Source: Gammaproteobacteria bacterium (lineage in GTDB: Bacteria; Pseudomonadota; Gammaproteobacteria; Chromatiales; Chromatiaceae). Taken from it: a DNA stretch of 5,168 nucleotides. The notes under the pieces are model-generated. The model ran no database searches. It worked only from the letters and a program-made list of their open reading frames with translations, and was not told the origin of the DNA. Location: contig JAGVUH010000274.1 of the NCBI GenBank assembly GCA_019136395.1, forward strand, positions 1 to 5,168. Direction: 5' to 3'. Positions within the stretch are counted from its first letter, which is position 1, and each line of letters begins with the position of its first letter. Below are positions 1 to 5,168 of the stretch, piece by piece. A program made the translations under genes and the position numbers.

Positions 1-955
1 TCAGGCGGCCGGCCTGGTGATCCGCGATCTGCCGCGCCTGGCCAGCAACTGGCGCCAGCGGGAACCGCTGGACGACTACCTGAAGCGCCAGGGCGTCCCG
101 GGGATCGCGGATATTGACACCCGGCGTCTGACCCGCACCCTGCGCGAGAAGGGTGCTCAGAACGGTTGCCTGCAGGCGGGCGCCGCCATCGACGAGGCGG
201 CGGCCCTGGCCGCGGCTAGGGCCTTCCCGGGACTCAAGGGCCTGGACCTGGCCCAGGAGGTGACCACGCCCGATCCCTACGACTGGGAGCAGGGGGTCTG
301 GCGCCTGGGAGGTACGGTAGCCGATCATGGCCCCCACGCCCTGGGGCGGGGGGAACCTGCTAACGCCGTGGGCCGGGAAGAATCTACTCATTTCGTCGTC
401 GCCTACGACTTCGGCATCAAGCACAACATCCTGCGCATGTTGGTGGAGCGCGGCTGCCGGGTGCGCGTGGTGCCCGCCCGGACACCGGCGGCGGAGGTCC
501 TGGCCCTGAAACCGGATGGGGTCTTCCTGTCCAACGGCCCGGGCGATCCCGAGCCCTGCTCCTACGCCATCCAGGCCATCGGTGAATTGCTTGAGACCGG
601 CATCCCGCTCTTCGGCATCTGCCTTGGTCACCAGTTATTGGGCCTGGCCTGCGGGGCCCGGACCCTGAAGATGAAGTTCGGCCACCACGGCGCCAACCAC
701 CCGGTCCAGGACCTGCGCACCGGGCGGGTCATGATCAGCAGCCAGAATCATGGCTTCGCCGTGGACGAGGCCAGCCTGCCGGCCAGCCTGGAGGCGACCC
801 ATAGGTCGCTCTTCGACGGCTCCCTCCAGGGTATCCATCACCGCGAGCGGCCGGCCTTCAGCTTCCAGGGCCATCCGGAGGCGAGCCCCGGCCCCCATGA
901 CGTGGCGCCGGTTTTCGATCACTTCATCACGCTGATGCGTGCCCACCGGGGCTGA
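1..955 (+). CDS. carA: Carbamoyl-phosphate synthetase small (glutaminase) subunit, 5'-truncated by the window edge
   Basis: CarA hydrolyses glutamine and channels the ammonia to CarB for carbamoyl phosphate synthesis, feeding arginine and pyrimidine pathways in the cytoplasm. The reading frame is already open at base 2, where the codons read [11 protein letters not shown], matching the E. coli region near residue 80. The GTG at 17 is therefore an internal valine and not the start, and about 75 N-terminal residues are missing. The N-terminal domain shows [11 protein letters not shown] and REKGAQNGC. The class I glutamine amidotransferase domain starts near base 392 (VVAYDFG). It carries the nucleophile elbow GICLGHQ with Cys at 620-622 (E. 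coli Cys269), and FQGHPEAS with His at 872-874 and Glu at 878-880 (His353/Glu355), so the triad is complete. FLSNGPGDP and [13 protein letters not shown] are also family motifs. The linker before the glutaminase domain is about 13 residues longer than in E. coli and contains a short tandem duplication. carB follows after 269 bp. Confidence 0.97.
   Translation, partial: QAAGLVIRDLPRLASNWRQREPLDDYLKRQGVPGIADIDTRRLTRTLREKGAQNGCLQAGAAIDEAAALAAARAFPGLKGLDLAQEVTTPDPYDWEQGVWRLGGTVADHGPHALGRGEPANAVGREESTHFVVAYDFGIKHNILRMLVERGCRVRVVPARTPAAEVLALKPDGVFLSNGPGDPEPCSYAIQAIGELLETGIPLFGICLGHQLLGLACGARTLKMKFGHHGANHPVQDLRTGRVMISSQNHGFAVDEASLPASLEATHRSLFDGSLQGIHHRERPAFSFQGHPEASPGPHDVAPVFDHFITLMRAHRG
336..389 (+). 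repeat. In-frame 27-bp degenerate tandem duplication in the CarA interdomain linker
   Basis: Bases 336-362 and 363-389 align without gaps at 20 of 27 positions. In the carA frame they give the nonapeptides HALGRGEPA and NAVGREEST. In the next forward frame they give TPWGGGNLL and TPWAGKNLL, which makes the duplication easier to see. The repeat lies in the linker between the N-terminal domain and the glutaminase domain. It would account for 9 of the roughly 13 residues by which this linker exceeds the E. coli one. The origin by duplication is inferred. Confidence 0.7.
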
Positions 956-1008
956 CGCCGGCTGGCTGACGATCATGACGGGCGGCCACCTTGCCCCCTC
1001 GCCGCTGC

Positions 1009-1021
1009 CGGGCTGGGCCCG
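1009..1021 (+). other. Small GC hairpin in the carA-carB spacer
   Basis: CGGGC (1009-1013) and GCCCG (1017-1021) can form a 5-bp stem with a 3-nt loop, 54 bases after the carA stop. There is no following T tract, so it is not an obvious intrinsic terminator. A stem this short is common by chance in GC-rich DNA. Confidence 0.3.
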
Positions 1022-1049
1022 CGCTGTCGCGGTCAGACCCGTCGTGGCG

Positions 1050-1076
1050 CCGGGAGCGGGACCAAGGGGCTCCCGG
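1050..1076 (+). other. 8-bp inverted repeat / hairpin in the carA-carB spacer
   Basis: CCGGGAGC (1050-1057) is perfectly complementary to GCTCCCGG (1069-1076), leaving an 11-nt loop; a G-T pair could extend it by one. It is the strongest dyad between carA and carB. The following bases (TTGAGCCCTTTCC) are not a proper U tract. I therefore call it a hairpin of unknown role, possibly an mRNA stability or processing element within a carAB transcript, and not a terminator. Confidence 0.45.
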
Positions 1077-1130
1077 TTGAGCCCTTTCCTATCCGGCCTC
1101 GTTCCGCCGTGACCGGCCTTGCGAGGGGCG

Positions 1131-1224
1131 CATTACCGTCAGACCAGCCCATCCCCCGCGACACCAACCCCAGACGAGCCGCCGCCACCCGACCCTCGAC
1201 CGTCAGCCCTGAACCGGAACCAAG
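1131..1224 (+). promoter_or_regulatory. C-rich, G-poor leader of carB, resembling a Rho-loading (rut) region
   Basis: My count over these 94 bases is 46 C, 18 G, 23 A and 7 T, a marked excess of C over G compared with the genes around it. It has no strong hairpins and many YC dinucleotides. Such C>G stretches in untranslated mRNA are the usual feature of Rho utilisation sites. Here it lies between the carA stop and carB, untranslated as far as I can see, so it could let Rho lower carB expression when translation stops at carA. This is inference from composition only. Confidence 0.3.
1216..1219 (+). promoter_or_regulatory. Weak Shine-Dalgarno of carB
   Basis: GGAA at 1216-1219 lies 5 nt before the ATG at 1225. 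It is the only SD-like run close to the start. The start itself is fixed by homology, because MPKRTDI is the conserved CarB N-terminus. Confidence 0.5.
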
Positions 1225-4200
1225 ATGCCCAAGCGTACCGACATCCATAGCATCCTCATCATCGGGGCCGGCCCCATCGTCATCGGTCAGGCCTGCGAGT
1301 TCGACTACTCCGGGGCCCAGGCCTGCAAGGCCCTGCGCGAGGAGGGCTACCGGGTGGTGCTGGTCAACTCCAACCCGGCCACCATCATGACCGACCCGGA
1401 GATGGCCGACGCCACCTACATCGAGCCCATCACCTGGACCTGTCTGGAGCGCATCATCGAGCGCGAGCGCCCGGATGCCCTATTGCCCACCATGGGTGGC
1501 CAGACGGCCCTCAACACCGCCCTCGACCTAGTGCGCCACGGCGTCCTGGCCAAGTACGGCGTCGAGCTCATCGGCGCCTCCCGGGAGGCCATCGACAAGG
1601 CCGAGGACCGCGACCTCTTCCGTCAGGCCATGCGGCGCATCGGCCTCGACATGCCGCGCTCCGCCATCGCTCACAGCCTGGAGGAGGCCATCCAGGTCCA
1701 GGCCTCCATCGGTTTTCCGGCCATCATCCGCCCCTCCTTCACCCTGGGCGGCAGCGGCGGCGGGATCGCCTACAACCAGGAGGAATTCGAAGAGATCTGC
1801 CTGCGCGGTCTGGACCTTTCCCCCACCCGCGAGCTGCTGATCGAGGAGTCGGCCCTGGGCTGGAAGGAATACGAGATGGAGGTCTGCTCCATCGAAAACC
1901 TGGACCCCATGGGCATCCACACCGGTGATTCGATCACCGTGGCGCCGGCCCAGACCCTGACGGACAAGGAATATCAGTTCATGCGCGACGCCTCCATCGC
2001 CGTGCTGCGGGAGATCGGCGTCGACACCGGCGGCTCCAACGTTCAGTTCGCCATCAACCCCCGGGACGGGCGCATGATCATCATCGAGATGAACCCCCGC
2101 GTCTCCCGCTCCTCGGCCCTGGCCTCAAAGGCCACCGGCTTCCCCATCGCCAAGGTGGCGGCCAAGCTGGCGGTTGGCTATACCCTGGACGAACTGGCCA
2201 ACGAGATCACCGGTGGCGCCACCCCGGCCTCGTTCGAGCCGACCATCGACTATGTGGTGACCAAGGTCCCGCGCTTCGCCTTCGAGAAGTTCCCCCAGGC
2301 CGACGCGCGACTCACCACTCAGATGAAATCCGTGGGCGAGGTCATGGCCATCGGCCGCACCTTCCAGGAGTCCCTGCAAAAGGCCCTGCGCGGCCTGGAG
2401 ACGGACAAGTATGGCCTGGAGGAGCTGCTGGATTTCAGCGATCCCGAGGCCATGTCCCACCTGCGCCAGGAGCTGCGCCAGGCCGGGGCCGAGCGGCTCT
2501 TCTACGTGGCGGATGGTTTCCGCGCTGGCCTGAGCCGCCAGGACCTGTTCGACCTCACCGCCATCGACCCCTGGTTCCTGGCCCAGATCGAGGAACTGGT
2601 GGCCCTGGAGGCGGAGGTCCGCGCCCAGGGCCGCGGGGGCCTGACCGCGGAGCGGCTGCGCTTCCTCAAGCGCAAGGGCTTCTCCGACCGCCGCCTGGGC
2701 AAGCTGGCCGGGTGCAGTGAACAGTGGGTGCGGGACCGGCGTCATGAACTGGGCATCCGCCCGGTCTTCAAGCGGGTGGACACCTGCGCCGCCGAGTTCG
2801 CCGCCAGCACCGCTTACCTCTATTCGACCTATGAAGAGGAATGCGAGGCCAATCCCACGGCCCGGCAAAAGATCATGGTGCTGGGTGGGGGTCCGAATCG
2901 CATCGGTCAGGGCATCGAGTTTGACTACTGCTGCGTCCACGCCGCCTTCGCCCTGCGCGACGACGGCTACGAGACCATCATGGTCAACTGCAACCCGGAG
3001 ACGGTCTCCACCGACTACGACACCTCCGACCGCCTCTATTTCGAGCCCCTGACCCTGGAGGACGTGCTGGAGATCGTCGCCAAGGAACGGCCCCTTGGCG
3101 TCATCGTCCAGTATGGCGGCCAGACGCCGCTGAAGCTGGCCCGGGCCATGGAGGCCGCCGGGGTGCCCATCATCGGCACCAGCCCGGACTCCATCGACCT
3201 GGCCGAGGACCGGGAGCGCTTCCAGCAGTTGATCCATCATCTCGGGCTGCGCCAGCCACCCAATACCACGGCGCGCAGCGAGGAAGAAGCCATCGCTCAG
3301 GCGGCGGCCATCGGCTATCCCCTGGTGGTGCGCCCTTCCTACGTCCTTGGCGGTCGGGCCATGGAGATCGTCTACGACGCTGCCGACCTCAAGCGTTACA
3401 TGCGCGACGCGGTGCGGGTCTCCAACGAGTCACCGGTGTTGCTGGACCGCTTCCTCGACGATGCCATCGAGGTGGATGTAGATGCCATCTGCGACGGCGA
3501 GACGGTCCTGATCGGCGGCATCATGGAACACATCGAACAGGCCGGGGTCCATTCGGGGGATTCCGCCTGTTCCCTGCCGCCCTACACCCTAACCCCCGCC
3601 TGCCAGGACCGGATGCGCGAGCAGATGACCAAGCTCGGTCATGCCCTGAAGGTGGTGGGCCTGATGAACGCCCAGTTCGCCATCAAGGACCAGGAGGTCT
3701 ATATCCTGGAGGTCAACCCGCGGGCCTCCCGCACCGTGCCCTTTGTCTCCAAGGCCATCGGCGTGCCCCTGGCCAAGGTCGCGGCGCGCTGCATGGCCGG
3801 CAAGTCCCTGTCCGCCCAGGGCCTGACCCAGGAAATTCAGCCCAAGCACTATTTCGTCAAGGAGGCGGTCTTCCCCTTCATCAAGTTCCCCGGCGTGGAC
3901 ACGGTCCTGGGCCCGGAGATGAAGTCCACCGGCGAGGTCATGGGGGTGGGGGAGACCTTTGGCGAGGCCTTCCGTAAGTCCCAGCTCGGCGCCGGGGTCA
4001 AGCTCCCCGCCACCGGCAAGGCCCTGCTCAGCGTGCGCGAGGTCGACAAACGCCGCCTGCTCCAAGTCGCGAGGGACCTGGTGGGACTCGGGTTTCAGCT
4101 CTACGCCACCGACGGCTCGGCGGCGGCGGTGCGCGCGGCGGGTATTGCTTGCCAGCGGGTCAACAAGGTCCACGAGGGCCGGCCGCACATCGTCGACCTG

Positions 4201-4398
4201 ATCAAGAACGACGAATTCAGCTTCATCGTCAACACCACGGAGGGCGCCCAGGCCATCGCCGATTCCGCCGCCATCCGCCGCGCGGCCCTCCAACATAAGG
4301 TGAGCTACACCACCACCATTGCCGGCGCCGAGGCCACTTGCCTCGCCCTGCGCCATGGCGCGGCCCTGGCGGTGAACCGACTGCAGGAACTCTATTGA
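1225..4398 (+). CDS. carB: Carbamoyl-phosphate synthetase large subunit, with an 11-residue gap in the first ATP-grasp domain
   Basis: CarB makes carbamoyl phosphate from bicarbonate, CarA-derived ammonia and two ATP. It has 1057 residues against 1073 in E. coli. Order: carboxyphosphate domain about 1-392, oligomerisation domain to about 541, carbamoyl-phosphate domain to about 924, then the allosteric domain. Residues 1-220 align without gaps to E. coli and keep R129, R169, G175, G176, E208 and E215. After V220 the chain goes straight to CSIEN, skipping E. coli residues 221-231. Beyond this, H232, Q274, E288 and N290 match the ligands H243, Q285, E299 and N301. The second half is intact, with [22 protein letters not shown] and [11 protein letters not shown]. 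The C-terminal domain keeps S936, T962, K981 (E. coli S948, T974, K993), NTT and YTTT. T977 is Ser here. The C-terminus is about four residues shorter. I am certain of the family; normal activity is less sure because of the gap. Confidence 0.98.
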   Translation: MPKRTDIHSILIIGAGPIVIGQACEFDYSGAQACKALREEGYRVVLVNSNPATIMTDPEMADATYIEPITWTCLERIIERERPDALLPTMGGQTALNTALDLVRHGVLAKYGVELIGASREAIDKAEDRDLFRQAMRRIGLDMPRSAIAHSLEEAIQVQASIGFPAIIRPSFTLGGSGGGIAYNQEEFEEICLRGLDLSPTRELLIEESALGWKEYEMEVCSIENLDPMGIHTGDSITVAPAQTLTDKEYQFMRDASIAVLREIGVDTGGSNVQFAINPRDGRMIIIEMNPRVSRSSALASKATGFPIAKVAAKLAVGYTLDELANEITGGATPASFEPTIDYVVTKVPRFAFEKFPQADARLTTQMKSVGEVMAIGRTFQESLQKALRGLETDKYGLEELLDFSDPEAMSHLRQELRQAGAERLFYVADGFRAGLSRQDLFDLTAIDPWFLAQIEELVALEAEVRAQGRGGLTAERLRFLKRKGFSDRRLGKLAGCSEQWVRDRRHELGIRPVFKRVDTCAAEFAASTAYLYSTYEEECEANPTARQKIMVLGGGPNRIGQGIEFDYCCVHAAFALRDDGYETIMVNCNPETVSTDYDTSDRLYFEPLTLEDVLEIVAKERPLGVIVQYGGQTPLKLARAMEAAGVPIIGTSPDSIDLAEDRERFQQLIHHLGLRQPPNTTARSEEEAIAQAAAIGYPLVVRPSYVLGGRAMEIVYDAADLKRYMRDAVRVSNESPVLLDRFLDDAIEVDVDAICDGETVLIGGIMEHIEQAGVHSGDSACSLPPYTLTPACQDRMREQMTKLGHALKVVGLMNAQFAIKDQEVYILEVNPRASRTVPFVSKAIGVPLAKVAARCMAGKSLSAQGLTQEIQPKHYFVKEAVFPFIKFPGVDTVLGPEMKSTGEVMGVGETFGEAFRKSQLGAGVKLPATGKALLSVREVDKRRLLQVARDLVGLGFQLYATDGSAAAVRAAGIACQRVNKVHEGRPHIVDLIKNDEFSFIVNTTEGAQAIADSAAIRRAALQHKVSYTTTIAGAEATCLALRHGAALAVNRLQELY

Positions 4399-4399
4399 C

Positions 4400-4418
4400 G
4401 GGCGGGGGATGCCCGCTC
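4400..4418 (+). other. Hairpin directly after the carB stop
   Basis: Bases 4400-4406 pair with 4412-4418 (seven pairs including one G-T, core GCGGG/CCCGC), with a 5-nt loop. It begins two bases after the TGA. The following sequence (AGGATTCGG) has no U tract, so an intrinsic terminator is not supported. It may stabilise the 3' end of the carB mRNA. Confidence 0.4.
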
Positions 4419-4441
4419 AGGATTCGGAGCCGTCCCGGCGA

Positions 4442-4474
4442 GCCGGCGAGAGCGACCGAGCGGTCGCTGCCGGC
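4442..4474 (+). terminator. Strong bulged hairpin downstream of carB, possible transcript end without a U tract
   Basis: AGCGACCG (4451-4458) and CGGTCGCT (4461-4468) are perfect inverted repeats separated by AG. They are flanked by GCCGGC at 4442-4447 and 4469-4474, which pair with each other across a 3-nt bulge (4448-4450), for up to 14 pairs. This is the strongest dyad in the window and lies in the right place to end or protect carAB mRNA. The following bases are GGC and a C run, with no Ts, so intrinsic termination in the E. coli sense is doubtful. The left arm also contains a perfect 8-bp tandem repeat, CCGGCGAG at 4435-4442 and 4443-4450. Confidence 0.35.
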
Positions 4475-4495
4475 GGCCCCCCCGAACTGTCGGAA

Positions 4496-4684
4496 GAGGG
4501 CCGGCCACATCCCAAGGGATGAAAGGCTCCGCTAGCGTGTTGCCCACGAATGACCATGAGGGCGCGCGCCACGTCCCTGAAATTGAAAGTCTTTACAGGG
4601 ACTTTCGCACTAACGGTCATGAGGCGGCAGGCCACACCCCAGACTATGAAAGACTTTCCCGTGACTTTCACGCTAATCTTTGAC
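4496..4684 (+). repeat. Three degenerate tandem copies of a 62-64 bp unit forming the greA leader
   Basis: Units begin with GAGG at 4496, 4558 and 4621. The next GAGG, at 4685, is the greA Shine-Dalgarno, so the spacing is 62, 63 and 64. Units two and three align without gaps at offset 63, with 43 of 59 identities from 4555-4613. The first unit is more diverged, but 4503-4525 matches 4630-4652 at 18 of 23 (GGCCACA, CCCA and ATGAAAG shared). The best-kept part is TGAAAG, CTTT, GACTTTC and CTAA in fixed order. Differences between units two and three fall 5/6/5 over the three codon positions of the open frame, which argues against coding function. This fills most of the 300-bp carB-greA gap. I see no recognisable transposon ends. 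It could be a regulatory array or a local member of a genomic repeat family. Confidence 0.75.
4585..4606 (+). promoter_or_regulatory. Dyad GAAAGTC-N8-GACTTTC in the second repeat unit, upstream of greA
   Basis: GAAAGTC (4585-4591) and GACTTTC (4600-4606) are perfect 7-bp inverted repeats with an 8-nt spacer. The third unit repeats the arrangement at 4648-4669, with one change that leaves TGAAAG (4647-4652) pairing with CTTTCA (4665-4670). The conserved spacing of about 22 bp across the dyad would suit a dimeric DNA-binding protein or an mRNA stem. Either role is inferred; no known regulator's consensus is recognised. Confidence 0.4.
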
Positions 4685-4690
4685 GAGGAA
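4685..4690 (+). promoter_or_regulatory. Shine-Dalgarno of greA
   Basis: GAGGAA lies 8 nt before the ATG at 4699, a good match to the anti-SD. It decides the greA start, since the next in-frame ATG is far inside the protein and the conserved N-terminus begins here. Its GAGG is in register with the start of each upstream repeat unit. Confidence 0.8.
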
Positions 4691-4698
4691 TCACCACC

Positions 4699-5168
4699 AT
4701 GAGCAAGGTCCCACTGACCGCCAGGGGGGCGGAAAAGTTGCGCGAGGAGTTGGAGCGTCTCAAGCGCGTCGAGCGCCCGCGCATCATCGCCGCCATCGCC
4801 GAGGCCCGCAGCCATGGCGATCTCAAGGAGAACGCCGAGTACCATGCCGCCCGGGAGCAGCAGAGTTTCATCGAGGGCCGGATCAAGGACCTGGAGAGCA
4901 AGCTGTCCCATGCCCATGTCATCGACGTTACCCAACTGGCGACCGATGGCCGGGTCGTCTTCGGCGCCACCGCCGTCGTCCTGGAACTGGATGACGAGGA
5001 GACCGAACACAGCTTCCAGATCGTCGGCGAGGACGAGGCCGACTTCGCCCAGGGGATGATCTCGGTGACCTCGCCCATCGCCCGCGCCCTCATCGGCAAG
5101 CGCGAGGGCGATACGGTCAAGGTCGACGCCCCCGGCGGGGTGCGCGAGTTTGAGATCCTTGAGGTGCG
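4699..5168 (+). CDS. greA: Transcription elongation factor GreA, 3' end cut by the window edge
   Basis: GreA enters the secondary channel of RNA polymerase and stimulates cleavage of the 3' RNA end in backtracked complexes. The window encodes 156 complete codons plus two bases; E. coli GreA has 158 residues, so only about two or three residues and the stop are missing. The N-terminal coiled coil (about residues 8-75) contains [14 protein letters not shown] and the tip motif [17 protein letters not shown], with the acidic pair D41 and E44 at exactly the E. coli positions. The C-terminal FKBP-like domain shows [31 protein letters not shown] and [10 protein letters not shown]. The tip has the longer GreA form, and GreB features are absent. 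It is co-directional with carB but 300 bp away, behind hairpins and a tandem repeat, so it is probably transcribed separately, at least in part. No sigma-70 promoter stands out. Confidence 0.97.
   Translation, partial: MSKVPLTARGAEKLREELERLKRVERPRIIAAIAEARSHGDLKENAEYHAAREQQSFIEGRIKDLESKLSHAHVIDVTQLATDGRVVFGATAVVLELDDEETEHSFQIVGEDEADFAQGMISVTSPIARALIGKREGDTVKVDAPGGVREFEILEV

Noticed and set aside
17..19. GTG at 17 as the carA start codon
   Set aside because: The frame is open to base 2 with residues matching internal CarA sequence, so this is Val in the middle of GLVIRDL.
1033..1248. 71-codon minus-strand and 93-codon plus-strand frames in the carA-carB spacer
   Set aside because: Both run into carB, neither has a recognisable product, and their composition follows the C-rich spacer. 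No small gene between carA and carB is supported.
2125..3240. 371-codon open frame on the minus strand inside carB
   Set aside because: It lies wholly antisense to conserved CarB sequence. The low-complexity Gly/Ala/Leu/Asp product with no recognisable motif is typical of shadow frames in GC-rich genes.
3589..4356. 255-codon minus-strand open frame in the 3' part of carB
   Set aside because: It is antisense to the conserved second ATP-grasp and allosteric domains. No family motif is seen and composition explains it.
4583..4680. Sigma-70 promoter for greA in the repeat units (TTGAAA at 4583, TTTACA at 4592, GCTAAT at 4672)
   Set aside because: No -35-like hexamer has a -10-like hexamer at 16-18 bp; the nearest pairs are 19-20 bp apart with poor -10 matches. 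A promoter is likely somewhere here but I cannot place it.
4496..4684. CRISPR array
   Set aside because: The units are contiguous diverged repeats of 62-64 bp, not short identical repeats separated by unique spacers, and no cas genes are present.
4417..5010. 197-codon minus-strand open frame across the repeat region and greA
   Set aside because: Most of it is antisense to greA. The repeat appears in it as two similar 21-residue stretches only because 63 is a multiple of three.

Overview
The window holds three co-directional genes on the + strand: the 3' part of carA, a complete carB, and greA lacking only its last few codons. carA and carB encode the small (glutaminase) and large (synthetase) subunits of carbamoyl-phosphate synthetase, which supplies arginine and pyrimidine synthesis. 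greA encodes the factor that rescues backtracked RNA polymerase. The order carA-carB-greA, the GC-rich composition with strong G/C third-position preference, and protein sequences very close to the E. coli versions as I recall them point to a GC-rich gammaproteobacterium. A Pseudomonas-like or purple-sulfur-type lineage is possible, but the genus cannot be set from this sequence. Comparisons with E. coli below are made from memory, not from a search.

Layout: 1-955 carA (about 75 N-terminal residues lie outside the window); 956-1224 an unusually long carA-carB spacer with two hairpins and a C-rich, G-poor second half; 1225-4398 carB; 4399-4495 post-carB DNA with two hairpins but no U tract; 4496-4684 three degenerate tandem copies of a 62-64 bp unit; 4685-4698 greA ribosome binding site and spacer; 4699-5168 greA, running off the end.

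The genes are ordinary housekeeping genes and I see no new multi-gene system, mobile element, CRISPR array or RNA gene. Three local features are unusual. (1) CarB lacks 11 residues in a conserved strand-turn-strand of its first ATP-grasp domain, although the ATP and metal ligands on both sides are present. (2) The leader of greA is built almost entirely from a degenerate tandem repeat whose register ends at the greA Shine-Dalgarno. Its substitutions show no codon-position bias, so it looks like regulatory or structural DNA/RNA rather than coding sequence. (3) The linker between the two CarA domains carries an in-frame 27-bp degenerate duplication.

CarA frees ammonia from glutamine and passes it to CarB, which uses two ATP and bicarbonate to make carbamoyl phosphate. 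The ornithine/UMP/IMP-sensing C-terminal domain of CarB is intact, so normal allosteric control is expected if the first ATP site still works.
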